Source: QZKY01 sp942492925
Lineage (GTDB): Bacteria > Pseudomonadota > Gammaproteobacteria > Burkholderiales > Burkholderiaceae_D
NCBI GenBank assembly: GCA_942492925.1
Contig: OW818641.1
Span: forward strand, 1,178,001-1,242,000
Direction of reading: 5' to 3'
DNA: 64,000 nucleotides
Shown: positions 27,478 through 37,096 of the stretch, piece by piece
How positions within the stretch are numbered: the first letter of the stretch is position 1
Layout of the letters: each line of letters begins with the position of its first letter
Notes under the pieces: model-generated
Database searches by the model: none
The model's input: the letters and a program-made list of their open reading frames with translations, nothing else
What the model was told of the DNA's origin: nothing
Translations under genes and position numbers: made by a program

Positions 27478-28338
27478 ATGGCGAAAGATTCCGTAAAAAT
27501 TACCGTGCTCGTGGATTACGCCGCGAAAGAGGGCCTGGAAACGGAACACGGTTTTGCTGCTTGGGTGGAAATTGGGAACCGGCGCATCATGTTTGATACC
27601 GGCCAGACGGGCGTCATGCAAATCAACGCGGCAAAATTGGGTATTGATTTGAATAAAGCCGATGTGCTGGTCTTGAGTCATGGACATTTTGATCACACCG
27701 GCACCTTGCCCCAAGTGCTCGCCGAAAACAAGACTATCCACGTGTGTTTCGCGCAGGGTTTGAATATTGATCGCTACAGTTGCAAGCCCGGCACCCCGGT
27801 ACGTTCTATCGGCATTCCCGAAACATCGCGTCAGGCTTTGGCGGCATTTCCAGCCAGCCAGCTGCATGAATTGAAATCTCCGCAGTACCTGATGCGGGGT
27901 GTCGGCTTGACGGGCCCCGTGCCACGTCAGTCGGATTTTGAAGATGTGGGCGGACCTTTCTTTCTCGACCCGGACAGTCACCAGGACGATTTAATCGAAG
28001 ACGATCAATCGATGTGGTTCGAAACGGACGATGGGCTGGTGATTTTGCTGGGTTGCTGTCATGCCGGTCTAGTCAACACGATTGAACATATCCGCAAATT
28101 CACGGGTATTCAGCAGGTGAAAGGCATCATTGGCGGCATGCATCTGGTGAACGCGGATCAGCAACGTCTGGATCGCACCTTCCAGGTCATGAAGGCGTGG
28201 CAGCCGAAATTCCTGGTGCCTTGTCATTGCACCGGCGCACCGCAGGGCGAACAAATGCAAAATGCTTTGGGCAAGGATGTCGTCAGCATGGGATTCGCTG
28301 GCATGGAAATCAATATTGGTTCCTTGCGCGCTTCGTGA
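27478..28338 (+). CDS. metallo-beta-lactamase fold protein, copy 2 (COG1237-like)
   Basis: A protein of 286 residues with GAGAGGAGGGG before the ATG. It carries SHGHFDHTG (about residues 72-80), GCCHAGL and PCHCTG, the same metal-ligand pattern as the protein at 24613. Long stretches are nearly identical between the two, for example DDQSMWFET and GGMHL. One visible difference is Phe instead of Arg in the HxHxDH motif. The pair is probably a local duplication that has diverged. The substrate is unknown. A 192-base untranslated region with a GC-rich hairpin close to the ribosome binding site precedes it. Confidence 0.85.
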   Translation: MAKDSVKITVLVDYAAKEGLETEHGFAAWVEIGNRRIMFDTGQTGVMQINAAKLGIDLNKADVLVLSHGHFDHTGTLPQVLAENKTIHVCFAQGLNIDRYSCKPGTPVRSIGIPETSRQALAAFPASQLHELKSPQYLMRGVGLTGPVPRQSDFEDVGGPFFLDPDSHQDDLIEDDQSMWFETDDGLVILLGCCHAGLVNTIEHIRKFTGIQQVKGIIGGMHLVNADQQRLDRTFQVMKAWQPKFLVPCHCTGAPQGEQMQNALGKDVVSMGFAGMEINIGSLRAS

Positions 28339-28354
28339 AAAATTTCCCTGAACG

Positions 28355-28384
28355 AAAAAAGCCTCCGCGTGCGGAGGCTTTTTT
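28355..28384. terminator. bidirectional terminator between convergent genes
   Basis: GCCTCCGC and GCGGAGGC pair perfectly around a two-base loop, with AAAAAA before and TTTTTT after. It can stop transcription from both the metallo-hydrolase (+) and the carbonic anhydrase (-). Confidence 0.92.
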
Positions 28385-28397
28385 GTTTGGGCCAAAT

Positions 28398-29162
28398 TTA
28401 TTTGCTGACTTTGAGAACGCGATCGTTGAGCGGTTGGACCGGACGCGCATTGTTGCTGTAGTATTTGCCGAAGGTGGCAATCTGCTCTTTGGACATTTCC
28501 ACCGGCGTCTTCAACACCATCCAGGTGACATCTTCGCTGCACGGTGGAGTCGTCAGCGAACCCGTGAAAGAATAGTAGTGCTTGTTCTTCGGGAGGAACT
28601 GGGCGAGGTTGATCGTTACGTCGCTGACGGCCACTTCTTTGTCTTTTTCTTGCGGGATGTTGCTCCAGAGTGTTTTTAGGAAAGTGTTTTCCTTGCCTTC
28701 CTTCATCAGCACGCCCACAACGGCCAGTTTGCCATCGGCGCTCTTGTGCACCAGGTGAGCGTCCATCGGGTAAGCCTTGCCATCCACTTTTTCTTCGCTC
28801 GGCTGATGGAAGTGAACCTGGATCAGATTGTAGGTTTTGCCTTTGACGGTGATCGCGCTGCCGGATGCATAATTTGCCTGAATCGTGTGGCCGTTATCGA
28901 TGATCTTCAGCGGTGATTTTTTGTAGTTGAATTTTATTTTGCTCAGCTTGGCGGTTTTTGCGCCGGTTAAATCGATCGGAGACTGTTTTTTACCAAGTTT
29001 GCACGCGGCGTACTCCGGCTTCAAATCGCCCCAGTGGGCGGCGCCGATGTTGCCATCATAGCCCCAGGCGTGATGATGATCGTGCCCGGTCGTCGAGCAG
29101 CCCGACAATGCAATCGCGCTCAGTGCGAACGCGATGGAAAGAAACTTACGTTTAAGCAGCAT
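28398..29162 (-). CDS. alpha-class carbonic anhydrase, lipoprotein
   Basis: A protein of 254 residues. The start at 29162 gives a lipoprotein signal peptide (MLLKRKFLSIAFALSAIALS) with lipobox ALSGC, so the enzyme should be attached to a membrane facing the periplasm. Alpha-type carbonic anhydrases interconvert CO2 and bicarbonate. Zinc ligands are in QVHFHQPSE and DAHLVH, and the active-site wall TTPPCSE is present. The mature N-terminus starts with a His-rich segment, GHDHHHAWGY. The gene is monocistronic and closed by a bidirectional terminator. Confidence 0.94.
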   Translation of the reverse strand: MLLKRKFLSIAFALSAIALSGCSTTGHDHHHAWGYDGNIGAAHWGDLKPEYAACKLGKKQSPIDLTGAKTAKLSKIKFNYKKSPLKIIDNGHTIQANYASGSAITVKGKTYNLIQVHFHQPSEEKVDGKAYPMDAHLVHKSADGKLAVVGVLMKEGKENTFLKTLWSNIPQEKDKEVAVSDVTINLAQFLPKNKHYYSFTGSLTTPPCSEDVTWMVLKTPVEMSKEQIATFGKYYSNNARPVQPLNDRVLKVSK

Positions 29163-29355
29163 ATAAAAACCTTTGTTATAAAAAGAAATTATCGATGGCA
29201 CCCGGGGGCAACGATTGATGAATCGTCGGCTCGCAGCTTTCAGAGCGCACTTCACCGTGCAAAATGAAAACGGCAAAAAATTCATGAACGCGCTACCACT
29301 TGGTGCATGGCACGAATGACTGAAAACACACGCTCATCTAGACATGGCTAAATAA

Positions 29356-29375
29356 ACATGTAGAAATATACATGT
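29356..29375. repeat. two ACATGT palindromes 14 bp apart
   Basis: ACATGT occurs at 29356-29361 and 29370-29375 in an AT-rich part of the 287-base gap between the carbonic anhydrase start and the response regulator stop. The paired, evenly spaced sites could be an operator for the carbonic anhydrase gene, but they are about 200 bases upstream of it. No regulator can be named. Confidence 0.3.
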
Positions 29376-29449
29376 AAATATGCAGGCAAGAAAAGACTGG
29401 TTGCCCATCCAGCGCTTTGCGGACAGGGGAGTGGCATCCCGCTGGGGGG

Positions 29450-31585
29450 TTAGGCGGCTTGCGCTTTCAGCAATGCCGTCAGTTGATTGAAGGGGATTGG
29501 TTTGTGGAAGTAATAGCCCTGCATGATGTCACAGCCTGAATTGATCAGGTAGCTGGCTTGCGTATCCGTTTCGACACCTTCAGCGATCAGTTTGAGACCG
29601 AGTCCGCGCGCGATGGAAATAATAGCCAGCGCAACCGGGAAATGCCCTTCCTTGGATTGAATTTCGCGCACGAACATCTGGTCAATCTTGAGTGTGTTGA
29701 TGGGGAAGCGGTGCAGGTATGCCAAGGAGGAATAACCCGTTCCAAAATCGTCCATGGCGACGCTGATGCCCAGTTGCGAGAGTTTGTTGAGCTGTTCGAT
29801 GGCGTATTGCGGGTTGCGGATGCAAATGTTTTCGGTGATCTCCACCTCGAACTGTTCCGGCGGGATACAGTAACGCGTCAGGGATTCATGGATGGTCTGG
29901 AAAAGATCAGTATAGTCGAGCGATTGCGGGGAAATATTAATGGCGACGCGAATCGGTGTGCAGCCTGTTTCGCGCAGGGTTTTCATGTCCTTGCAGACGG
30001 ATTCCAGCATCCAGTCGCTTAACGGCAACATCAAGCCATTTTCTTCGGCAAACGGCAAGAAGGCCCCGGCAGACAAGAGTCCGCGCTCCGGATGATTCCA
30101 CCGCATCAGGGCTTCTGCGCCGATGATCTTTCCTGTTGGGTACTCGATCTGTGGCTGATAGAACATCTCAAATTCTTGGTTCTCCAGCGCCGCCCGCAGA
30201 CTTTTTTCCTTGGCCGCTTTTTGGTGCGACGCATTGTGCATGGAGATGTCGTAAAAAAGATAGCCGTCTTTATTCTCCGACTTCATGTAATGCATCGCAA
30301 TGTCGGCTTGACGGATTAAGTCGGAAGCCGTGTCGCCGTCGGTCGGGTAAATAGCGATGCCGATTTTCGCGGAGATATTGGCGTCTTGACCCTCCAGTAT
30401 GAACGGGCGTTTCATTTCGGCGAGGATTTGTGTGGCTTGTGATGCCGCATCCTGCGGGCTGTAAATGCAGGGCATCACGATCGCGAATTCGTCACCGCTT
30501 TGGCGGGCCAGTTGTGCATCTTTGTGCAGACAAGTTTTCAGTCTGCGGGCAACTTGCTGAAGCAACAGGTCGCCCTTGGCATGACCCATGGTGTCATTGA
30601 TGACCTTAAATCGATGCAAGTCGATGAGCAGGACCGCCAGCATGGTTTCTGTACGGCGTGCCTGGAGAATCGCCAGACTCAATTGTTCGGCAAACATAAG
30701 ACGGTTTGGCAAGTCAGTCAGGACATCGTGATAAGCCTGGTACGAAATCAATTCTTCTGCGCGCTTGCGTTCGGTGACATCGCGCGCCACGACGTAGGTG
30801 CCGAAATATTCCTGTCGTTCATCCTCGGACAGGTACATGCCCATTGAGTTGAACGAAATAGTCATCATCGATTGATCGAAGGTCAGTTCTTCGTCCTCGA
30901 TATGCTTGGCTTTGAGCCGTAATTCAACATTGCGCGAGGCGCGGTTGTTGGAGCGTCTTTCGTTGAAGACATATCGCGCTCTATCTTGATCGTTTTCGTG
31001 GACAATCGTCGAATAGTGCTTGCCAAGCAGTTCGTCTTGTCGATAGCCAAGAATTTGTTGCGCGCGTTCGTTGACGAACGTAAAGCAACCTTTCTTGTCC
31101 AGGGTGTAAATGATGTCGGGTGAGCTGTCGACCAGGTTTCGGTAGATTTTTTCCGAGTATTCGAGTCGCAAGGCGATTTGTTTGTTGCGCGCTTCCAGCG
31201 CGCGTTTTTCTATGGCATTGTCAATTTGGGTCAACAACTGTATGGCAGGGTAAGGCTTGCGCAAATAGCCATAAGCACCGTGTTGAAGCGCCCCGATGGC
31301 GGCTTCGATGTTGGTTTCACCGCTCAACACAATGATGGTGCAGCCAATGTGGTTTTCATTAATGAAATCCATGATCGCCAGTCCATGCATGTCTGAAAGA
31401 TTCAGATCCAGCAGGATGAGGTCGACTGGGCCGTCCAGCAGTTGTCGTTGCGCTTCCAGACCGGACTGGGCCAGGCTGATTTTGAATCCGCGACCTTGCA
31501 ACAGCGTTTGCAGGCTTTCAAGCGCGCGGGCATCGTCATCGACAAGCAGGAGGGAGATGGCTTCCGGAGCGCGAAACTCGGGCAT
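29450..31585 (-). CDS. response regulator REC-PAS-GGDEF-EAL
   Basis: About 711 residues from ATG 31585; earlier in-frame starts exist at 31615, 31639 and a TTG at 31681, the last overlapping the upstream kinase gene. The receiver domain (about 8-125) has LLLVDDD and the phospho-acceptor in LILLDLNLSD. A PAS domain follows (about 155-270), then GGDEF (about 300-455) and EAL (about 470-708). The cyclase motif is degenerate (SGDEF) with no RxxD inhibitory site, whereas the phosphodiesterase motifs EALMRW, ITEN and DDFGTGYSSL are intact. It is therefore probably a phosphorylation-controlled c-di-GMP phosphodiesterase paired with the kinase just upstream. Confidence 0.9.
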   Translation of the reverse strand: MPEFRAPEAISLLLVDDDARALESLQTLLQGRGFKISLAQSGLEAQRQLLDGPVDLILLDLNLSDMHGLAIMDFINENHIGCTIIVLSGETNIEAAIGALQHGAYGYLRKPYPAIQLLTQIDNAIEKRALEARNKQIALRLEYSEKIYRNLVDSSPDIIYTLDKKGCFTFVNERAQQILGYRQDELLGKHYSTIVHENDQDRARYVFNERRSNNRASRNVELRLKAKHIEDEELTFDQSMMTISFNSMGMYLSEDERQEYFGTYVVARDVTERKRAEELISYQAYHDVLTDLPNRLMFAEQLSLAILQARRTETMLAVLLIDLHRFKVINDTMGHAKGDLLLQQVARRLKTCLHKDAQLARQSGDEFAIVMPCIYSPQDAASQATQILAEMKRPFILEGQDANISAKIGIAIYPTDGDTASDLIRQADIAMHYMKSENKDGYLFYDISMHNASHQKAAKEKSLRAALENQEFEMFYQPQIEYPTGKIIGAEALMRWNHPERGLLSAGAFLPFAEENGLMLPLSDWMLESVCKDMKTLRETGCTPIRVAINISPQSLDYTDLFQTIHESLTRYCIPPEQFEVEITENICIRNPQYAIEQLNKLSQLGISVAMDDFGTGYSSLAYLHRFPINTLKIDQMFVREIQSKEGHFPVALAIISIARGLGLKLIAEGVETDTQASYLINSGCDIMQGYYFHKPIPFNQLTALLKAQAA

Positions 31586-31659
31586 GAGATCAATGCATCC
31601 CAGCGAAAAATTCATGGGGTTGGAATTATGGGCAACCATGATGTCTGGTGAGGGAGTCG

Positions 31660-33783
31660 TTAGGATGCCTTGGGCGACCAAGCCGGGTTGACTGACGCGC
31701 TGCGAACCGGCAAAAGAATGTCGAAAGCTGTACCATTGCCGCTGCTACGACACGAGATAACACCGTTCAGTTCATTGATCAAATCCTGAACGATGGACAA
31801 CCCCAGTCCCTGGTGACGCCCCCCCTTGCTGCTGGAAACGGGTGCGAAAAGATTTTCCATAACATGCTGAGGGACGCCTGTGCCGGTGTCCTTGACGAGC
31901 AGGTTAATATGGAGACGGCCGTTCTGACTGACGAGCCCTTGATTGGCGAGGGTGATTTTTCCGCCGTGGGGCATGGCTTCAATGGCATTTTTCAACAAAT
32001 TCAGCAGGACTTGCCAAATCTTGCCGCCGTCACAATCCGTCGTCGCGGCACTTTCGTTGCGCTGGATTTCGATGCTGATCGCGCTCTGCATAAAACCTGA
32101 ATCGCGCAACATGCGCGAGATGTCGTCGATAATCTGGTTAATGTTCGTCGTTGTCTTCCCATTTGTGGGTTGCGGATCGACAAATTTTTGAATGATATTG
32201 CACACCCGGTCGATTTCGTCATTGAGAATCGTTATCTCGTTGCCGACAGGTTGTTGCTTGCTGAGCTTGTCGTTCAGCACGTGCAGATAATTTTTGATGA
32301 CCGTTAGCGGGTTGGTGGCTTCATGTGCGATTTTGCGCGATGACAGACGGAACGCATCAACGGCGTTGGTGGCTAGATTGCGCATGTCTTCCTGCTTTTT
32401 GCGAACGCCAATCAGGGCGGAAGCGGCCTGGGTTGCGAATACTTGCAAGAAAGCGATATGTTCCCGCAGGTCGGGGATTTTTTCGGGTAAAACCTTGCCG
32501 ATCATGACCGCAAGGCATTTCCCATCGGCGACAAGCGGAACAGCAATGATGGTGTCGGTCTGCAGCAGCTTCAGAAAGGGTTCCTCTGCGATGGACTGAC
32601 TCCCTCTGGCGATGAAGGCTGGACGTTTCATGGCGACGGCGTCTGTAAGGAGACTGCCTTGCTTGAGCGGGTGCGTGAATCCGGCGATGGGTTGTTGGTA
32701 TTCGAGATGCGGGTCGATGATCAGGTTTTGATTCAAAGAATCCAATGTCAGAATAATGGCCGCATCAATGCCGAACAGGATTTTCACGGACTGCACGATG
32801 GTATTTAACAGGCCATGTTCGGTGGTTTGCCGTGCAAAATGACGCTCGGTTTCAGCGGCATACACAACCTGATGTATCTCGGTTTTCAGTTGGTTCTCGG
32901 TGGCCGGTGTCTGGGGTTCCGGTTTTTCCTCCGCCAAGGCGTCGTCGCGATTCAGATCGATGCCGAGAGCTGCGGCGGATTCAACGACTTTTTGTACTGC
33001 GGCGTTCTGCATAGGGGCCAGGTCTTCTGGCGTCAGTTGGCACAGCTTGGCGGCTTCGCGGACTGCTTCGGAATCATAGGCGTTGCAAGACAGCGTGTGT
33101 GCCAGGTAAATCACGCGAACGAGCAAGCCGGTTTTGTGGAGACGTGTGACGGGTTCGTGATGAAACAGGATACTGTCGCTGACATCCTGGCTCAGCTTCC
33201 ATCGTCCGGTTAGCCAGGCGCCGGCTTCGGTATGCGTTATTTGCAGGCGATCTTGTTCCAGTTTGCACAGATCGCGATTGTCTTCCATTGGGAAAAGCTC
33301 GGCATATTTGCCGGGGGAGATGGCCAAAAAAGCGAGGCGGGCCACATCGTGCAACAGACCGCACAGATAGGCTTCGTCAATGTTCAGATAACCGGTTTTT
33401 CTGGCGATATCGCGTGCCAGCACGGCATTGGTCAACGAGTGTTCCCAGAAGCGACAAAGATCGGCTGTTGATGCGGTCGTGATTTGATTGAGTGTCTGGA
33501 AGACGGATTGGCTGATGACGATGGTGCGGATCATGTCCGTGCCGAGGGCCATCAGCGATTGTTCGAGTTTGGCTTTTTGGCCTCCTCGATGGAAAGCGGA
33601 GCTGTTCGCGACACTCACGATTTTGGCTGCGATAGCCGTGTCTTTTGATACCAATTCGGCAAGTTCCGCCATGCCCACGCGCTCCGCACGACAATACTCA
33701 ATCAACTTGAGCAGTATATGCGGCAGGGTCGGGAGACGTACGACCAGTAGACGGTTGCGGATGTCTTGATCTGGGGGGGCCAT
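31660..33783 (-). CDS. HDOD-GAF hybrid sensor histidine kinase
   Basis: A protein of 707 residues. The N-terminal HDOD domain (about 10-210) begins with LPTLPHILLKLIEYC and contains SKDTAIAAKIVSVANSSAF. A GAF-like domain covers roughly 300-460. The dimerisation domain has the phospho-acceptor histidine in IAHEATNPL, followed by an ATPase domain with NLLKNAIEAM, VKDTGTGVP and GLGLSIV. It lacks membrane helices, so it is a cytoplasmic kinase. It stands directly upstream of the REC-PAS-GGDEF-EAL protein and almost certainly forms a two-component pair with it. Confidence 0.9.
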   Translation of the reverse strand: MAPPDQDIRNRLLVVRLPTLPHILLKLIEYCRAERVGMAELAELVSKDTAIAAKIVSVANSSAFHRGGQKAKLEQSLMALGTDMIRTIVISQSVFQTLNQITTASTADLCRFWEHSLTNAVLARDIARKTGYLNIDEAYLCGLLHDVARLAFLAISPGKYAELFPMEDNRDLCKLEQDRLQITHTEAGAWLTGRWKLSQDVSDSILFHHEPVTRLHKTGLLVRVIYLAHTLSCNAYDSEAVREAAKLCQLTPEDLAPMQNAAVQKVVESAAALGIDLNRDDALAEEKPEPQTPATENQLKTEIHQVVYAAETERHFARQTTEHGLLNTIVQSVKILFGIDAAIILTLDSLNQNLIIDPHLEYQQPIAGFTHPLKQGSLLTDAVAMKRPAFIARGSQSIAEEPFLKLLQTDTIIAVPLVADGKCLAVMIGKVLPEKIPDLREHIAFLQVFATQAASALIGVRKKQEDMRNLATNAVDAFRLSSRKIAHEATNPLTVIKNYLHVLNDKLSKQQPVGNEITILNDEIDRVCNIIQKFVDPQPTNGKTTTNINQIIDDISRMLRDSGFMQSAISIEIQRNESAATTDCDGGKIWQVLLNLLKNAIEAMPHGGKITLANQGLVSQNGRLHINLLVKDTGTGVPQHVMENLFAPVSSSKGGRHQGLGLSIVQDLINELNGVISCRSSGNGTAFDILLPVRSASVNPAWSPKAS

Positions 33784-34143
33784 GTTGAAGTTTGAAAGAG
33801 GGAACCAATCCTTAATAGAACAACGGCACCGTCGACAAATAGTTTAGTTACTTTATGGCAATTTTATAGAGAAAACGCTAAATTTCCTATGGGGAAATGC
33901 AAATATGTTCACATGTTGTTATTGTGCACATGCTTCGCTGTGGCATTTTTTCGGCGTACACGCTTTACATTGACACATACTCAGATGAATTTTGCATCAG
34001 GGCGGCAAAACTTGGTAGGCAAGACGCTGATTGGGGCGCAGCGGGCCTCATTGTCACGCTGTCAGTCGACGAAAGATGCGGTCAGAACAACTTATCCCGT
34101 ATAATTTCCGTCTTTGTCGCCTTAGTATTCATTATTGTTCGTC
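33784..34143. other. divergent intergenic region before alaS
   Basis: This 360-base AT-rich stretch separates the HDOD kinase (-) from alaS (+). A TATAAT at 34100-34105, 38 bases before the alaS ATG, is a likely -10 box without a clear -35. I see no convincing gene, tRNA or riboswitch in it. Short reading frames here have no family resemblance. Confidence 0.6.
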
Positions 34144-36756
34144 ATGAAATCATCCGAAATCCGCGCAAAATTCCTGTCCTTTTTTGAATCCAAGGGCCAT
34201 ACCGTCGTGCGCTCCAGTCCACTGGTGCCGGGCAACGATCCGACCATGCTGTTGACCAACTCCGGCATGGTGCAATTCAAGGACGTCTTCCTCGGCACGG
34301 ACAAGCGTGCCTACACCCGTGCCACCTCGGTGCAGCGCTGCGTGCGTGCCGGTGGCAAGCACAATGATCTCGAAAACGTTGGTTACACTGCGCGTCACCA
34401 CACCTTCTTCGAAATGCTGGGCAACTTCAGCTTCGGCGATTATTTCAAGCGCGACGCCATTGTCTATGCCTGGGATTTGCTGACGAACACCTACAAGCTC
34501 CCGAAAGAAAAACTCTGGGTCACCGTCTATCACGAAGACGACGAAGCCTACGATATCTGGGCGAAAGAAGTCGGCGTGCCGAGTGAACGGATTATCCGCA
34601 TCGGCGATAACAAGGGTGCCCGCTACGCATCGGACAATTTTTGGCAGATGGCCGATACCGGTCCGTGCGGTCCGTGCAGCGAAATTTTTTACGATCACGG
34701 TGCAAATGTGTGGGGTGGGCCTCCAGGTAGCGCGGAACAGGATGGCGACCGCTACATTGAAATCTGGAACCTCGTCTTCATGCAATTCAATCGCGACGAT
34801 CAAGGCAATATGTCGCCATTGCCGATGCCCTGCGTGGACACCGGCATGGGGCTGGAGCGTCTGGCTGCGGTGCTGCAGCACGTGCACAGCAACTATGAAA
34901 TCGATTTGTTCCAGAACCTGATCAAGGCCGCGGCGCGCGAAACCGGCACCAAGGACTTGAACGACAATTCGCTGAAAGTGATCGCCGATCATATTCGCGC
35001 CTGTTCGTTCATGATCGTGGACGGGCTGATCCCGGGCAGCGAAGGCCACGGTTACGTGTTGCGTCGCATCATCCGTCGCGCATTGCGTCACGGTCACAAG
35101 CTCGGACAGAACGGATTGTTCTTCCACAAGCTGGTAAAAGATTTGGTTATCGAAATGGGGCAGGCGTATCCGGAATTGCCGGAAGCGCAGCAACAGGTCG
35201 AACGCGTCTTGCGTCAGGAAGAAGAACGCTTCAATGAAACGCTGGAAAACGGCATGAAGATTCTCGAAGCCGCGCTCGCAGGCGGTGCGAAGAATCTCGA
35301 CGGCGAAACCGCTTTCACGCTGTACGACACGTATGGTTTCCCGCTCGATCTCACTGCAGACATTTGCCGCGAACGTGACGTGACGCTGGATGAATCCGGC
35401 TTCGACGCCGCGATGGAGCGCCAACGCGCGACTGCGCGCGCCGCAGGCAAGTTCAAGATGGCGGCGAACGTGGAATACCACGGTGAAAAAACAAAATTCG
35501 TCGGCTACGACAAGCTGCAACAGGATGCCAAAGTGGCTGCGTTGTATGTCGATGGCGTGTCGGTACAGAAAATGACGGCGGGCCAGCAAGGTATCGTGGT
35601 GCTCGATACCACGCCGTTCTATGCGGAATCCGGCGGTCAGTGCGGCGACAGAGGCGTGCTGGGTTCGAGCCACGCCAGCTTCATCGTCGAGGATACGCAA
35701 CGTATTCAGCCGGAAGTCTCTGGCCATCACGGTACGCTGGAAAAAGGCACGCTGACGGTGTGGGATGCGGTCGCAGCCAAAGTTGATGCAGAAAACCGTT
35801 CGCAAACCATCCGCAATCACTCGGCCACGCACCTGATGCACAAGGCGCTGCGCCAGATTCTCGGGGCGCACGTTGCGCAAAAAGGCTCGCTCGTCGATGC
35901 GGACAAAACGCGTTTCGACTTCAGCCACAATGCGCCGATGACGGCAGAGGAAATCCGTCAGGTCGAAGAAATCGTCAACCGCGAAATTCTCGCGAACGCG
36001 GCCGCGCAAGCGCAGGTCATGGCATTCGACGATGCAGTCAGGCATGGCGCGATGGCGCTCTTCGGCGAAAAATACGGAGACGAAGTGCGCGTGTTGAACA
36101 TTGGCTCTTCCTGCGAACTCTGCGGCGGCACACACGTGGATCGCACGGGCGACATCGGTTTGTTCAAGATTGTGAGTGAAGGCGGTATTGCGGCCGGCAT
36201 TCGTCGCGTCGAAGCGGTGACGGGGCTGAACGCCATGCACGTGGTGCAGGATTTGGCCCGTCGCGTGAACGAAGCGGCCGCAGCATTGCGCACCACGCCG
36301 GATGAATTGATCCCGCGCATCCTGCAAACGCAGGAACAAACCAAAACGCTGGAAAAAGAACTCTCCGCCGTGAAAGCGAAGATGGCCTCCAGTCAGGGTG
36401 ACGAATTGTTGAATCAGGCTGTCGAGATCAAGGGTGTGAAAGTGCTGGCGGCGACACTCGAAGGCGCCGACGTGGCCAGCCTGCGTACGACGATGGATAA
36501 GATGAAAGACAAGCTGAAAACCGCAGCGATTGTGCTGGCCTCCGTGAGCGACGGCAAGGTGAGCCTGATTGCGGGGGTGACCGCTGACACGACCAGTAAA
36601 GTGAAGGCTGGCGAACTGGTGAATTTCGTCGCGCAGCAAGTCGGCGGCAAGGGCGGCGGGCGTCCCGACATGGCGCAAGCCGGTGGTACCAATCCGGCAG
36701 GCTTGGGCAAGGCGCTGGAAGGCGTGGCCGATTGGGTCGGCAGCAAGCTCGGATAA
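34144..36756 (+). CDS. alaS: alanyl-tRNA synthetase
   Basis: A protein of 870 residues, standard for bacterial AlaRS. It charges tRNA-Ala and edits mischarged serine and glycine. The class II catalytic core has GNFSFGDYFK and the ATP-binding segments near the N-terminus (MKSSEIRAKFLSFFESKGH). The editing domain has the zinc-binding HSATHLMH and CELCGGTHV. The C-terminal segment has GGKGGGRPDMAQAGG. ATG 34144 was preferred over an in-frame start nine bases earlier because the family sequence begins with MKSSEIR. Confidence 0.98.
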   Translation: MKSSEIRAKFLSFFESKGHTVVRSSPLVPGNDPTMLLTNSGMVQFKDVFLGTDKRAYTRATSVQRCVRAGGKHNDLENVGYTARHHTFFEMLGNFSFGDYFKRDAIVYAWDLLTNTYKLPKEKLWVTVYHEDDEAYDIWAKEVGVPSERIIRIGDNKGARYASDNFWQMADTGPCGPCSEIFYDHGANVWGGPPGSAEQDGDRYIEIWNLVFMQFNRDDQGNMSPLPMPCVDTGMGLERLAAVLQHVHSNYEIDLFQNLIKAAARETGTKDLNDNSLKVIADHIRACSFMIVDGLIPGSEGHGYVLRRIIRRALRHGHKLGQNGLFFHKLVKDLVIEMGQAYPELPEAQQQVERVLRQEEERFNETLENGMKILEAALAGGAKNLDGETAFTLYDTYGFPLDLTADICRERDVTLDESGFDAAMERQRATARAAGKFKMAANVEYHGEKTKFVGYDKLQQDAKVAALYVDGVSVQKMTAGQQGIVVLDTTPFYAESGGQCGDRGVLGSSHASFIVEDTQRIQPEVSGHHGTLEKGTLTVWDAVAAKVDAENRSQTIRNHSATHLMHKALRQILGAHVAQKGSLVDADKTRFDFSHNAPMTAEEIRQVEEIVNREILANAAAQAQVMAFDDAVRHGAMALFGEKYGDEVRVLNIGSSCELCGGTHVDRTGDIGLFKIVSEGGIAAGIRRVEAVTGLNAMHVVQDLARRVNEAAAALRTTPDELIPRILQTQEQTKTLEKELSAVKAKMASSQGDELLNQAVEIKGVKVLAATLEGADVASLRTTMDKMKDKLKTAAIVLASVSDGKVSLIAGVTADTTSKVKAGELVNFVAQQVGGKGGGRPDMAQAGGTNPAGLGKALEGVADWVGSKLG

Positions 36757-36761
36757 TCGCG

Positions 36762-36989
36762 ATGGAATTCCAAAAAGATCTCGACGCGCGAAACCTGAGC
36801 TGTCCACTGCCGATCCTGCGAACCAAAAAAGCGCTGGCAGACATGACAAGCGGGCAGGTGTTGCGCATCGTGACAACCGATCCCAACTCGGTCAAGGATT
36901 TTCAGGCCTTTGCCAAGCAGACTGGCAATGAAATTCTTGCGATGCAACCGCTCGATAAAGAATACGAATTCTTTATGAAGCGTAAGTGA
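36762..36989 (+). CDS. TusA family sulfurtransferase
   Basis: A protein of 75 residues starting 5 bases after alaS. The TusA/SirA signature LDARNLSCPLPILRTKKAL contains the CPxP motif with the sulfur-carrying cysteine. The C-terminal half, HILR-like in other members, reads VLRIVTTDPNSVKDFQAFAK. TusA relays sulfur for tRNA thiouridine or molybdenum cofactor synthesis, and paralogs have other sulfur-relay roles. Placement after alaS suggests but does not prove a tRNA-linked function. Confidence 0.9.
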   Translation: MEFQKDLDARNLSCPLPILRTKKALADMTSGQVLRIVTTDPNSVKDFQAFAKQTGNEILAMQPLDKEYEFFMKRK

Positions 36990-37096
36990 AGAAAATCTCT
37001 TCCTCCTGCGAGGGGGAAGGGAAATCCTAAGCGAACGATTTGCGTCAAGATGAATATTCAATAAACCGATTTTAGTTTTTACCCTAAGTAATAAAC

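Noticed and set aside
34150..36876. 908-residue open frame on the - strand
   Set aside because: Lies fully antisense to alaS. It results from codon bias in a GC-rich gene, and the translation shows no family pattern.
36995..37025. CT-rich/GA-rich hairpin after the TusA-family gene as a terminator
   Set aside because: The stem has mismatches and no T-tract follows.
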